Shown one piece after another: positions 1-9,085 of a stretch of 64,000 nucleotides of DNA. A program made the translations under genes and the position numbers. Origin of the DNA: RPQJ01 sp963846885 (GTDB taxonomy: Bacteria; Pseudomonadota; Gammaproteobacteria; Steroidobacterales; Steroidobacteraceae); contig CAWJXS010000008.1 of assembly GCA_963846885.1 (NCBI GenBank), positions 62,001 to 126,000 of the forward strand, in the 5' to 3' direction. How positions within the stretch are numbered: the stretch's first letter is position 1; each line of letters opens with the position of its first letter. The notes under the pieces are model-generated. The model did no database searches. It was not told the origin of the DNA and saw only the letters and a program-made list of their open reading frames with translations.

Positions 1-1548
1 CGCCCAGTTGTTCGGCAACTTGTCGATGAAGAAGGGTGCGCCCGTGCGGCGCTGGACCCGTGTCTGCTCGAGGTAACGTTCGCCGAGCCCGCGCAGTTCG
101 TCCGCCGCGAGCGACGCCAGCGCTTCGGGGTACTTGGAGACCTCGGAGCGGCGAGTGCGACCGCTCAGCTCCTTGACGATGCCGATGACGTCCGGCAGTT
201 CCATCGTGCCTTCGATGGCCGAATGGCTGGAGAGAATCTGTTCGACGAGGGTCGAGCCCGAGCGTGGCAGGCCCACGATGAAGATCGGGTCGGGTGCGGC
301 GCAACCCTGGCCCTGGCGCGCGGCAAAGAAATCGGGCGTGAACAGCGCGCGTGCGCGACGCACATTCTCCGTGATCGCGCTGCTGTCGTAGGGCACGACT
401 TCTTTGCGCAGCCGGTTGGCCTCCGCGTAGCGCTCGAACGATTCGGCGTACTGCTGCGCGTCCTCAGCCGCCTTGCCGAGCGAAAAGTTGAAGTGGAAGC
501 GGTCCTCGACCGTGAGGTCGTCGCGATCGAGCTGCGCGCGCATCGCCGCGACGTCTGCGGGCGTGAACCGGAACGTCTTCAGGTTGGCGAGGCTCCAGTA
601 CGCTTCGCCGAGCCGCGGCTCCAGTTCGATCGACCTGCGGTAGGCGCCGATGGAATCGTCCTGGCGGCCGGCGGTCTTGAGCGCATGCCCGTGACTGAGC
701 CATACCTTGGCGTGCTGCGGGTACTCCTGCAGCAGTTGCTCGTACAGCTGGATCGCCTCTTCGTACTCGCCGAGGCGCGCCAGCACCACGGCCCGCAAGT
801 TGCGGAAACTGGGACTGCGCGGCTCTGCGGCCAGCAGCAAATCGAGCTGTGCCAGCGCTTCGACGGGCTTGTTGTTCCGGTGCAGGACCACGGCATAGTT
901 GTGGCGCGCTGCCTTGAAGCCGGGGGCCAGCTCGAGGCAGCGCGTGAGCAGGTTCTCGGCATCGCCGTAGCGTCCGATGCGCGATGCGATCTCCGCCAGC
1001 ATGCGAATCGCGGCTACGTCCGTGGGAAACCGCTTGAGGTGATTGCGCAGCAGCGGCTCCGCCACGGCGATGCGGCCTTCGGCGAGCGCGAGTGCGGGCT
1101 CCATCAGGCGCGGGTCGCGCGTCGAGTTGCGCACGTGGTTTGCGTACGCCTGGTCTGCGCTCGCGGTATCGCCCATGGCGTGGAGATGGTCGCCGAGGGC
1201 GCGCCAGGCGTCCGCCAGCGTGGGTTGCAGGCGCACCGCAAGCCGCAACGCTTCGACTGCCTCGCCGCCGCGACCTGCGTCGCCCAGGGCGAGTCCGAGT
1301 TCGAGCTGCGCGGTCGCCCAGCGTGGATGTGCCGCGGCCAGGGGTTCGAGGGTGCCGAGCGCGTCGTCGACCCGTTGCAGGCGCCTGTGGGCCATGCCCA
1401 GCAGCAGCGTTGCTGCGGGATGCCCCGGGACCGCTGCCAGGATCTCGGTGGCTTGTTCGACCGCGAGGCGCGGCTGGTCGGCGAGCAGCTGCTCGGCGTG
1501 GGCCAACGCCACGTCGAGGGTTCCTACGGGTTCAGGCCCGCTCGTCAT
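1..1548 (-). CDS. TPR-repeat sulfotransferase, 3' end beyond window
   Basis: A reading frame of 516 codons runs from an ATG at 1548 to the left edge without a stop, so the C-terminus is missing. The first ~300 residues are Ala/Leu-rich helical pairs typical of tetratricopeptide repeats. They are followed by the PAPS-binding P-loop of sulfotransferases, IVGLPRSGSTLVEQIL (about 233-280), and near the edge by FFIDKLPNNW, a signature of the TPR-sulfotransferase family. Such proteins transfer sulfate from PAPS to an unknown acceptor. It is divergent from the amidohydrolase at 1662. The ORF on the opposite strand (223-1587) is its shadow. Confidence 0.9.
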   Translation of the reverse strand, partial: MTSGPEPVGTLDVALAHAEQLLADQPRLAVEQATEILAAVPGHPAATLLLGMAHRRLQRVDDALGTLEPLAAAHPRWATAQLELGLALGDAGRGGEAVEALRLAVRLQPTLADAWRALGDHLHAMGDTASADQAYANHVRNSTRDPRLMEPALALAEGRIAVAEPLLRNHLKRFPTDVAAIRMLAEIASRIGRYGDAENLLTRCLELAPGFKAARHNYAVVLHRNNKPVEALAQLDLLLAAEPRSPSFRNLRAVVLARLGEYEEAIQLYEQLLQEYPQHAKVWLSHGHALKTAGRQDDSIGAYRRSIELEPRLGEAYWSLANLKTFRFTPADVAAMRAQLDRDDLTVEDRFHFNFSLGKAAEDAQQYAESFERYAEANRLRKEVVPYDSSAITENVRRARALFTPDFFAARQGQGCAAPDPIFIVGLPRSGSTLVEQILSSHSAIEGTMELPDVIGIVKELSGRTRRSEVSKYPEALASLAADELRGLGERYLEQTRVQRRTGAPFFIDKLPNNWA

Positions 1549-1661
1549 CCAGGATTCCCGTGTTTTGACACCACAACGGGCGAATGAAAGACTGCCGCGC
1601 ACTTAAAGTCAAACGCCGCGTGGCGATTCGGGTCCACATGTTGTTCGGATACGACGAAACG

Positions 1662-3071
1662 ATGGCTCACGCTTTTTTGCCTGCACAGTCCTGTCGCAGA
1701 AATGCGCCCGCCGCCCCAAAGGGGCGCGCTGTGCGACGCGTTGCGCTGCTCCTGGCCGGCGCGCTCGCCGCTCCGGCCGTGCTTGTCGCGGCCACGCCAA
1801 AGCCGGTCGTGTCAGCGGCGCCGTACACGCCGGATTCGGGCACGGTCGCGCTGCACTGCGGAGTGTTGATCGATGGCGTCAGCAGCGCCGCCCGCGGACC
1901 GTCGACGGTCGTCATCAGGCAGGGTCGGATCGAGTCCGTGAGCGCCGGCACGCTCAGCCCGCCGGGCGTCGCGACCTTGGACCTGTCGCAGTACACCTGC
2001 CTGCCGGGCCTGATCGACATGCACACGCACTTGTCGGACAGCGCGCACGAAACCTCGGACCTGAGCGTCTACTACCGCCGCACCCCGGCGGAACAGGGCG
2101 CGATCGCCCGCGTGAGCGCAAAAGACACGCTCATGGCCGGGTTCACCGGGGCGAGGGACGTGGGCACGTACATCGCCTGGGTCGACCGCGACCTGCGTGA
2201 CGCGATCAACCAGGGCGCCGCCATCGGGCCGCGCATGCAGGTGTCCGGCTTTTATCTCACCGTGCCCGCGGGCGGGGGCGACCTGGTCATACCTGGCCAT
2301 GCGGAAGCGAGCATCCCGCCGCAAGTGCGCATGGGCGTGGCCCGCGACCCGGAAGAATTCCGTAAGAAGGCCGAGCTGGCCGTGGCCGGCGGCGCGGACG
2401 TTCTGAAGATCATTGCCTCGGGCGCCGTGCTCGCCTTTGGCGGCGTGCCCGGCGAGCGCGAGATGTCGCCCGCCGACATCAAGGCAGTGGTCGACGTCGC
2501 GCATGCGCACGGCATCAAGGTGGCGGCGCACGCGCACGGCGCGCAGTCGATCAAGGATGCGATCCTGGCTGGCGCCGATACCATCGAACACGCATCGCTG
2601 ATCGACGACGAAGCGATCCAGCTGGCGAAGCAGCATGGCACGGCGCTGTCGATGGACGTCTACAACGGCGACTACATCGATACCGTCGGCCGCGAAGAGA
2701 AGTGGCCGGAAGAATTCCTGCGCAAGAACGTGGAGACCACGGAAGCGCAACGCCAGGGCTTCACCAAGGCCCACCGCGCGGGCGTCGACATCGTCTTCGG
2801 CACGGACGCCGCCGTGTATCCGCACGGGCTCAATGCGCGCCAGTTCCCGATCATGGTCCAGCGCGGCATGACGCCGATGGCGGCCATCCAGTCCGCCACG
2901 TCGCTCGCGGCGAAGCACATGGGTTGGGACGACCGGATCGGCAGCCTGCAGCCCGGAAGGTTCGGCGACGTCATCGCGGTCAAAGGCGATCCGCTCGCGG
3001 ACGTGACCCGGCTGCAGGACGTTGCCGTGGTCGTCAAGGGCGGTCTCGTTTTCAAGCAGCCTGCGAACTGA
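1662..3071 (+). CDS. Secreted metal-dependent amidohydrolase (imidazolonepropionase/prolidase-like)
   Basis: An amidohydrolase-superfamily TIM-barrel enzyme. Visible metal ligands are the HxH of DMHTHLSD (about residue 121), the Lys of ADVLKIIASGAV (carboxylated-lysine bridge in this family), the His of KVAAHAHG, the His of IEHASLID and the Asp of FGTDAAVYPHG. The closest families hydrolyse Xaa-Pro dipeptides or N-acyl amino acids; the substrate here is unknown. I chose the ATG at 1662 because it is followed by a basic stretch and a hydrophobic segment ending AAPAVLVAA, a likely signal peptide. ATGs at 1584 and 1638 are in frame. A perfect TTGACA at 1565-1570 could be its -35, but no good -10 follows. 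Three bases separate it from the next gene. Confidence 0.88.
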   Translation: MAHAFLPAQSCRRNAPAAPKGRAVRRVALLLAGALAAPAVLVAATPKPVVSAAPYTPDSGTVALHCGVLIDGVSSAARGPSTVVIRQGRIESVSAGTLSPPGVATLDLSQYTCLPGLIDMHTHLSDSAHETSDLSVYYRRTPAEQGAIARVSAKDTLMAGFTGARDVGTYIAWVDRDLRDAINQGAAIGPRMQVSGFYLTVPAGGGDLVIPGHAEASIPPQVRMGVARDPEEFRKKAELAVAGGADVLKIIASGAVLAFGGVPGEREMSPADIKAVVDVAHAHGIKVAAHAHGAQSIKDAILAGADTIEHASLIDDEAIQLAKQHGTALSMDVYNGDYIDTVGREEKWPEEFLRKNVETTEAQRQGFTKAHRAGVDIVFGTDAAVYPHGLNARQFPIMVQRGMTPMAAIQSATSLAAKHMGWDDRIGSLQPGRFGDVIAVKGDPLADVTRLQDVAVVVKGGLVFKQPAN

Positions 3072-3074
3072 GCG

Positions 3075-3947
3075 GTGGCTGCGACGTTCGAAGTGCACGA
3101 CCTGCATGCGCCTGCGCTGACCGGCGAGTTGCGCCGGCTTGCGCCCAACGTGGCGCGGCTCGTGGCGCCGAATCCCAGCGCACTCACTGGCGCCGGCACC
3201 AACTGCTACATCATCGGCACCGGCCCCGATTTCGTCGTCGTGGATCCGGGTCCGGACGATGCCGAACATGTCGAACGCATGATTGCCGCCACGAGCGGAC
3301 GCATCAGTCACGTGCTGTGCACGCACTCGCATCCGGATCACTCGCCCGGTGCCGCGGCGCTCAAGAGCGCGACGGGCGCCATCGTGCTCGGGCGTCCGGC
3401 GCCCGACGACGGCTACCAGGACGAGTCGTACCGGCCCGACGCCACGCTCACGGACGGCGACCTCATCAGTCCTGCAGGGGCCAACCTTCGTGCTTTGCAC
3501 ACGCCCGGCCACGCGTCGAACCACGTGTGCCTGTTGCTCGAGCCTGAAGGCTGGCTGCTGACGGGCGACCACCTGATGGGCGGCTCGACGGTCGTGATCC
3601 TGCCGCCCGACGGCTCGATGCGCCTGTACCTCGAATCGTTGCGGCAGTTGCGCACGCTGCCACTTGCGGCGCTGCTGCCGGGTCATGGCGCGGTGATGGC
3701 GGATCCGCTCGGCGAGATCGACCGCGTGCTCGCGCATCGGCTGCAACGGGAGAGCAAGGTGATCGAGGGGCTCGTGACCCTGGGCAGCGGCGCCACGCTC
3801 GACGCGCTGGTGCCGGTCGTTTACGCCGACACGCCGGTCCGGCTGCACCCGCTCGCGCGCCATTCGTTGCTCGCCCACCTGCAGAAGCTGCTCGAGGAAC
3901 GTCGCGTCGCGCAGGATGGTGAGCACTGGACGTGGCTCGCAGCGTGA
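3075..3947 (+). CDS. Metallo-beta-lactamase-fold hydrolase, LACTB2-like
   Basis: A 290-residue MBL-fold hydrolase with GTG start, three bases after the amidohydrolase stop. The dinuclear zinc motif is THSHPDHSPGA (about residues 77-87). Further ligands are likely the His of LHTPGHASNH and the Asp of LLTGDHLMGGS. The last ~50 residues (LARHSLLAHLQKLLEER onward) form the small helical/winged domain seen in LACTB2 and related glyoxalase II-like proteins. It probably hydrolyses a thioester or nucleic acid; the sequence does not say which. It overlaps the following ABC ATPase by 16 bases, so the pair is co-transcribed. Confidence 0.88.
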   Translation: MAATFEVHDLHAPALTGELRRLAPNVARLVAPNPSALTGAGTNCYIIGTGPDFVVVDPGPDDAEHVERMIAATSGRISHVLCTHSHPDHSPGAAALKSATGAIVLGRPAPDDGYQDESYRPDATLTDGDLISPAGANLRALHTPGHASNHVCLLLEPEGWLLTGDHLMGGSTVVILPPDGSMRLYLESLRQLRTLPLAALLPGHGAVMADPLGEIDRVLAHRLQRESKVIEGLVTLGSGATLDALVPVVYADTPVRLHPLARHSLLAHLQKLLEERRVAQDGEHWTWLAA

Positions 3948-5464
3948 CCGCGGCCGTACCGGCAGGCGACCGGCTGCGACGCATCGAGCTCGTCGCCGCA
4001 AGCGTGCGGCTCGGTTCGCACTGGGCAGTGCAGGATGCGTCGCTCGACGTTCGCGCCGGAACCCGCTGGCTGCTGTTCGGCCCCAATGGTGCGGGCAAGA
4101 CGGTCTTGCTCAAGCTGCTGCGGGGCGATTTCTGGCCTACGCCGACAGGCCGCGAGTCGCGCCGTTATTACCTGCGCAGCGGCGAAGTGCTCGACCAGCC
4201 CGTGTTTGCCGCGGATCGCATCGCCTACCTCGGCCCCGAGCGGCAGGATCGCTACGAGCGCTACGAGTCGACGCTCGACGTGCAGCAGGTCGTGCTCACG
4301 GGCTTCGACGACAGCGACTTCCCGCTGCTGGCCGCCACCGCGTCGCAGCAGCGTCGCATCGTGCAGGTGCTGCAGCAGGTCGGTCTCGCGGGCTGGCTGC
4401 AGCGACCGTTCCGTTCGCTGTCGTACGGCCAGCGCCGGCGCGTGCTGCTTGCGCGCGCGGTCGTGCGTGCACCGGACGTGCTGCTGCTCGACGAGGCGAT
4501 GAACGGCCTGGATACGAAAGGTCGTGCCGCCTTTCACCGTGCGCTGCGCGGGCTTTCATCGCCGCGCACGGCCTATGTCCTGAGCAGTCATCGACTCGCG
4601 GATGCACCGGCGGATCTCACGCACGTCGCGCGGATCGCGGCAGGACGCGTCACGGCTGTGGTCGAGCGCAAGGCAGGGCAGAGCGTTGCGAGCCTGCTCG
4701 CGGCGACGGCGCGCAGCCAACAAGCCCGCGGTGCGCCGGTGCGGAAGCCCAGCGGGGTCGATGCGCGGCCAGCGCCAGGCAGGGCAGGTGACGCAGCGCA
4801 ACTGCTGCGTCTGCAGCGAGCCACGGTGTTTCGCGGCGAGCGCGCCATCATCGGCTCGTTCGACTGGAGCCTGAATCGTGGCGAACACTGGCGCTTGCGC
4901 GGCGCCAATGGCGCGGGCAAGTCGACGCTGATCGCCGTGCTGTACGGCGACCTCTGGCCTGCGCATGGCGGCGAGCGGGTGCGGCGCTGGCCGGTTGCCG
5001 CGGACTGGAAGGCGCGTGTCGGGCTCGTGTCGCCCGAACTGCAGGCGGCCTACGCCGCGACCGGCAGCACCGTGGAGGAGATCGTCGCGTCCGGTATTCA
5101 CGCCAGCATCGGGCTGAACGACATTCCCACGGCCAGCGAACTGCGACGGGTTCGCGCCGAACTGCGCGCGTGGGGCCTGAGTTCACTGGCGGCGCGGCGA
5201 GCCCGCGAACTCTCGTACGGGCAGCTGCGCCTCGCCCTGATGGCGCGCGCTTTCTTGCGCCCGCGGTCCCTGTTCCTGCTCGACGAGCCCTTCGACGGAC
5301 TGGATGCCGCGGCTCGCGCGCTGACGCGTGGGCGACTCGACGCGGCGGTGCGGCGCGGTGCGACGCTCGTGCTGGCGACGCATCACGATGAGGACGTGCC
5401 TTCCTATGTGCGCAAGGGCCTGCTGCTGCGCCGTGGCCACACGCCCAAGGTCGAGCGGGCCTGA
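3932..5464 (+). CDS. Double ABC ATPase, ModF-like
   Basis: 510 residues with two complete ABC ATPase domains and no membrane segments. Domain 1 has Walker A GPNGAGKT, signature LSYGQRRR and Walker B VLLLDEAMNGLD. Domain 2 has GANGAGKST, LSYGQLRL and LFLLDEPFDGLD. Length and architecture match ModF/PhrA-type proteins. E. coli ModF sits next to molybdate transport genes, but none is present here, so a molybdate role is not supported by context. The GTG start overlaps the preceding gene by 16 bases. It converges with phzF. Confidence 0.85.
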   Translation: MARSVTAAVPAGDRLRRIELVAASVRLGSHWAVQDASLDVRAGTRWLLFGPNGAGKTVLLKLLRGDFWPTPTGRESRRYYLRSGEVLDQPVFAADRIAYLGPERQDRYERYESTLDVQQVVLTGFDDSDFPLLAATASQQRRIVQVLQQVGLAGWLQRPFRSLSYGQRRRVLLARAVVRAPDVLLLDEAMNGLDTKGRAAFHRALRGLSSPRTAYVLSSHRLADAPADLTHVARIAAGRVTAVVERKAGQSVASLLAATARSQQARGAPVRKPSGVDARPAPGRAGDAAQLLRLQRATVFRGERAIIGSFDWSLNRGEHWRLRGANGAGKSTLIAVLYGDLWPAHGGERVRRWPVAADWKARVGLVSPELQAAYAATGSTVEEIVASGIHASIGLNDIPTASELRRVRAELRAWGLSSLAARRARELSYGQLRLALMARAFLRPRSLFLLDEPFDGLDAAARALTRGRLDAAVRRGATLVLATHHDEDVPSYVRKGLLLRRGHTPKVERA

Positions 5465-5497
5465 GAGCGGGCTGGAGTCGGCGCGACCCCGCGGGGA

Positions 5498-6406
5498 TCA
5501 GAGCGGCAGCACGGCCTCGTAGACGATCACGGCGTCGCCCGATACGCGCACGCCCGACGCGCGCTTGCCGCTGCAGGCCACGGTGACGTCGACGCGACCC
5601 GGCCGATCCACGAAGCGGCCCTGCAGGCCGACGAACGAGGCTTCGCCATCCTTGGGCGCGAGCAAGCCATAGTGCAGCAGGTACACGCCGAGCATGCCGT
5701 GCGCGTTGCCGCTCACCGGGTCTTCCGGCACGCCGATCACCGGACAGAACATGCGCGACTCCGTGGTCGCAGGCCCCGCGCCGGGCCGCAGCGCGAACAC
5801 GAAGAAGCCGTCCGCACCGACGTGCGAAGTCAGGTGGATCAGCTGGTCCATCTTCGGTTGCAGCGAGTCGAGCGTGTCCGGTGACTGCAGCCCGATCAGC
5901 AGGCGCGAGTTGGCCGTGCTCATCACCTGCACGGGGCACGCCGGATGCAGGCTCGACGAACTGATGCCGAGCGCATCGAGCACCGGTCCGAGGCGTTCTT
6001 CGGGGACGATCGGCCCGAACGTGGCGGGGGTCTGGTCGATCGTGACGCGCAGGTCCGGCGCCTTGCCGCTTACTTCGACGCCGACGATGCCTGCCGGGGA
6101 TTTCTGGCGCACCTTGCCACGCGGAATGCCGTCGGCGATGGCGCGAACGTAGTGGGCCGCCACCGTGGCATGTCCGACGAATCCCACTTCGCGTCGCGGC
6201 GAAAAGAACCGCAGCTCGACGTCGTAGTCCGGCGAGTCGGAGCCGAGCACGAACGCGACCTCGATGCCAGCCAGTTCGCGCGCGATGCGCCGCATCTCGT
6301 GTTCGTCGAGGACATCCGCATCCAGCACCACGGCGGCGGGATTGCCGCAAAAGCGCTCACGCGTGAAAGCATCGACGAGGAACAAGCGGCATTTGCGCTG
6401 GGTCAT
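5498..6406 (-). CDS. PhzF-family isomerase/epimerase
   Basis: 302 residues of the PhzF/diaminopimelate-epimerase-like fold. Family active-site residues are visible: the Glu in GIEVAFVLG (equivalent to PhzF Glu45), the Gly-His of VGFVGHATVAAH and the Asp of EDPVSGNAHG. I chose the ATG at 6406 because MTQRKCRLFLVDAFT matches the usual N-terminus; in-frame starts further upstream would run into the divergent riboswitch region. Family members act on small organic acids. No phenazine genes are nearby, so the substrate is unknown. Confidence 0.88.
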   Translation of the reverse strand: MTQRKCRLFLVDAFTRERFCGNPAAVVLDADVLDEHEMRRIARELAGIEVAFVLGSDSPDYDVELRFFSPRREVGFVGHATVAAHYVRAIADGIPRGKVRQKSPAGIVGVEVSGKAPDLRVTIDQTPATFGPIVPEERLGPVLDALGISSSSLHPACPVQVMSTANSRLLIGLQSPDTLDSLQPKMDQLIHLTSHVGADGFFVFALRPGAGPATTESRMFCPVIGVPEDPVSGNAHGMLGVYLLHYGLLAPKDGEASFVGLQGRFVDRPGRVDVTVACSGKRASGVRVSGDAVIVYEAVLPL

Positions 6407-6498
6407 GGGCAGGAAGGCGACAGGGATTGGGATGCGCATTAGTCCTGAGCCGCTGCGCCCAGTCAATATATTCACGCCGCGGCATGCCGGTCTCGCCC

Positions 6499-6504
6499 TA
6501 TAAT
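6499..6504 (+). promoter_or_regulatory. Consensus -10 box for the thiamine operon
   Basis: A perfect TATAAT lies 7 bases before the first base of the TPP riboswitch, which puts transcription start at about 6511. No convincing -35 is seen at the standard spacing (TTCACG at 6471 is 22 bases away). Confidence 0.6.
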
Positions 6505-6510
6505 CTGCGT

Positions 6511-6624
6511 CACCTTGGGGTGGCCTGACTGGGCCTGAGATGTCGACCGCGCGCGCATGAATGGCGCTGCTCATCGACGAACCCGTCGAACCTGATCCGG
6601 TTAATACCGGCGTAGGGAGCAGGT
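6511..6624 (+). promoter_or_regulatory. TPP riboswitch (thi box)
   Basis: The conserved parts of the thiamine pyrophosphate aptamer appear in order: GGGGTGGCC (6517), CTGAGATG (6535), a variable P3 stem closed by TCGA/TCGA, ACCC (6581), GAACCTGATCCGG (6588-6600), TAATACCGGCG and TAGGGA (6613-6618). The closing helix can form between ACCT (6512-6515) and AGGT (6621-6624), directly before the ATG at 6626. The likely Shine-Dalgarno AGGGAG (6614-6619) is part of the conserved core, so TPP binding should block translation initiation. It controls the downstream TonB receptor and thiamine uptake genes. Confidence 0.95.
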
Positions 6625-6625
6625 A

Positions 6626-8791
6626 ATGCCACTCGGACTGTCTCCAATTTATTCGTATTCATTTGCCGTGCCGCGCCGCCACGGCGCTGTCGTGCGCAAC
6701 GCGCAGGTACGGCAAGCGCAGCGGCCTGGCGGGCGCTCCCTGCGGCCAGTCACGGGTTTGCTGGCGTGGCTGCTGTCGGGTGCGCCAGCGCCTGCGCAGG
6801 ATCAGGCACTCGAAGAGATCGTCGTCACCGCGTCGTTGCGCGATCAGAGCATCAGCGAGATGCCCGCCAGCATCACCGTGCTCGATCGAGCCACGCTCGA
6901 GTCGGCGGGCCTGCAGCACCTCGGCGACGTGCTCGGACTGGTACCCAATTTGAACTGGTCGGGCGGCACCTCCCGACCGCGCTTCTTCCAGTTGCGAGGT
7001 ATCGGCGAGCTGGAGCAATACCAGGGCGCACCCAATCCATCCGTGGGCTTCCTGGTCGACGACATCGACCTGAGCGGCGTCGGCATGCCGGCTACGCTGT
7101 TCGACACGGAGCAGGTCGAAGTCCTGCGTGGACCACAGGGCACGCGGTACGGCGCCAATGCGCTGGCCGGTCTCATCAAGATCAAGACGCGGGATGCAAA
7201 GCCTGAATCCGACCTGATCACCGAGCTCACGGGCGGGGAGTTCGGCACGTGGTCCGCGGGCGTGGCCGGAGGCGGTGCGCTCGGCAGCGCCGGATCGGCA
7301 TGGCGCGTTGCCGCACAGCAGTTCGAAAGCGACGGCTTCCAGCGCAACGCCTACCTCGATCGAGACGACACCAATGGCCGCAGCGAAGCCACGCTGCGCA
7401 GCAAGCTGCACTGGGAAATCGCCCCGGGCTGGCGGGCGGACATCGCGGCGCTTTACGTCGATATCGACAACGGCTTCGATGCGTTCGCGCTCGACAATTC
7501 GCGCCGCACGCAAAGCGACAACCCGGGTCGCGATGCACAGCGGACGCGTGGCATCTCGGCGGACGTGACGGGCGCTCTCGGCGATTACCGCCTGCGCAGC
7601 ACCAGTGCCTATGCCTGGTCGGACAGCATCTACAGTTTCGACGGCGACTGGGGCAACGACGCTTACTGGGGCGAATACGCGCCCTACGATTACTTCTCCA
7701 ACTACGCTCGCGAGCGCTCGACGTTGAGCCAGGACCTGCGCCTGGCCGGCGGCCGTGCCGACGCCGTCGATTGGGTCGCCGGGATTTACGCGTTGCGTCT
7801 CGACGAGGACTCGCTCCAGCGCGACGAGTTCGCGGGCGAACTGCTGCGGCCGTTGCTTGCGACGCAGTTTGCGTCCACGTCGCTCGCGGCCTACGGCGAG
7901 GCCGAATGGCAGATACGCGGTCATGCGTCGCTGACTGCTGGGCTGCGCGTCGAGAGTCGCTCTGCCGATTACGCCGACTCCGACGGCGCGCGCTTCGACC
8001 CGCGCGATACGATGGTGGGTGGCCAGGTGTCGCTGCAGGGTCCGTTCGGGGCCGACGACCAGTGGTACGCCACGGTGGCGCGCGGCTACAAGGCGGGCGG
8101 CTTCAACATCGGGCAGTTCGTGCCTGACGAACGCCGGCAGTTCGCGCCCGAATACTTGTGGAACGCGGAGGCGGGCCTGCGCTTCGTCGCCGCCGATGTC
8201 CGGCTGCACGCGGAGATTGCGCTGTTCCACATGTGGCGCGAGGAGCAGCAGGTCGCCACGTCGTTCCAGCTCGTCCCGGGCGATCCGCTTTCCTACGTCT
8301 TCTACACCGACAACGCAGCACGGGGCCGCAATTACGGCCTGGAAGCGTCGGTTGCATGGCAACCCACGGAGCGCCTGCAGGTCGGCGCGACGCTCGGCCT
8401 GCTGCATTCGGAATACCTCGGGTACCAGTACGGCGACCGCGACCTCGATGGCCGTGAGCAGTCGCACGCGCCGGGCTACCAGTATTCGCTGTCGGCACAA
8501 TGGGGCGGGGACCAGGGCTGGATGGCGCGAGCCGACCTGAGTGGCGTCGACGCGTTCTATTTCGACGCGAGCCACGATCAGCGTTCCGACCCTTACGTCG
8601 TGCTCAACCTGCGGGCGGGCTATGCCCGCGGCCCATGGTCGGCACAGGCGTGGGTGCGTAACCTCGACGATGCCGACTACGCCGTGCGCGGGTTCTATTT
8701 CGGTCTCGAACCGCCGGACTTCGCCAACAAGCTCTACACGCAGCGCGGCGACGGACGCATGGCGGGAATCACCCTGCAGTGGCGCTGGTAG
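6626..8791 (+). CDS. TonB-dependent outer-membrane receptor, predicted thiamine transporter
   Basis: 721 residues. The N-terminus carries a long signal-like region ending near APAPAQDQ, followed by the TonB box EEIVVTAS, a plug domain (LGDVLGLVPN, RGIGELEQYQ, VEVLRGPQGTRYGANALAG) and a beta-barrel ending in the aromatic terminus LQWRW. The ATG is immediately downstream of a TPP riboswitch, and the genes behind it encode thiamine-binding, PnuT and kinase-like proteins. I therefore infer uptake of thiamine or a derivative across the outer membrane. The plug alone would not reveal the substrate. Confidence 0.93.
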   Translation: MPLGLSPIYSYSFAVPRRHGAVVRNAQVRQAQRPGGRSLRPVTGLLAWLLSGAPAPAQDQALEEIVVTASLRDQSISEMPASITVLDRATLESAGLQHLGDVLGLVPNLNWSGGTSRPRFFQLRGIGELEQYQGAPNPSVGFLVDDIDLSGVGMPATLFDTEQVEVLRGPQGTRYGANALAGLIKIKTRDAKPESDLITELTGGEFGTWSAGVAGGGALGSAGSAWRVAAQQFESDGFQRNAYLDRDDTNGRSEATLRSKLHWEIAPGWRADIAALYVDIDNGFDAFALDNSRRTQSDNPGRDAQRTRGISADVTGALGDYRLRSTSAYAWSDSIYSFDGDWGNDAYWGEYAPYDYFSNYARERSTLSQDLRLAGGRADAVDWVAGIYALRLDEDSLQRDEFAGELLRPLLATQFASTSLAAYGEAEWQIRGHASLTAGLRVESRSADYADSDGARFDPRDTMVGGQVSLQGPFGADDQWYATVARGYKAGGFNIGQFVPDERRQFAPEYLWNAEAGLRFVAADVRLHAEIALFHMWREEQQVATSFQLVPGDPLSYVFYTDNAARGRNYGLEASVAWQPTERLQVGATLGLLHSEYLGYQYGDRDLDGREQSHAPGYQYSLSAQWGGDQGWMARADLSGVDAFYFDASHDQRSDPYVVLNLRAGYARGPWSAQAWVRNLDDADYAVRGFYFGLEPPDFANKLYTQRGDGRMAGITLQWRW

Positions 8792-8827
8792 GGCGGCGCC
8801 ATCGCACCACACGCGAGGAGACGAGAA

Positions 8828-9085
8828 ATGCGCAGTGCCATAGAGATCAGCCTGTATCCGCTCGATGCCGACTACGTGCCCCCGATCAAGGACTTCATCG
8901 AGCGACTGAATGCCTACCCGGATCTCGACGTCGTCACCAATGCGATGAGCACGCAGGTGGCTGGCGAACACGGCGAGCTGTTCGCCGCACTCGAGCGTGA
9001 GACGCGACGGACCTTCGGTGCGGAGCGGCGCGCGGTGTTCGTCATGAAGCTGCTGGGCGGCGTGCCCACCTCGGACGAAGGTTGA
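8828..9085 (+). CDS. YkoF/MTH1187-like thiamine-binding protein
   Basis: 85 residues with the pattern of the thiamine-binding (YkoF/UPF0045) family: a first strand EISLYPLDADYVPPIKDFI, then VTNAMSTQVAGEH and a final strand RAVFVMKLLGG. Members bind thiamine and often accompany thiamine transporters. It has no signal peptide, so it is probably cytoplasmic. A GAGGAGACGAG ribosome-binding site precedes the ATG. Its TGA overlaps the TTG start of pnuT by three bases. Confidence 0.85.
   Translation: MRSAIEISLYPLDADYVPPIKDFIERLNAYPDLDVVTNAMSTQVAGEHGELFAALERETRRTFGAERRAVFVMKLLGGVPTSDEG

Noticed and set aside
223..1587. Plus-strand open frame of 454 codons at the left edge
   Set aside because: The opposite strand encodes a TPR-sulfotransferase with P-loop and family motif.
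5486..5496. CCCCGCGGGG palindrome between the ABC ATPase and phzF stops
   Set aside because: No room for a loop and no T run; too short to call a terminator.
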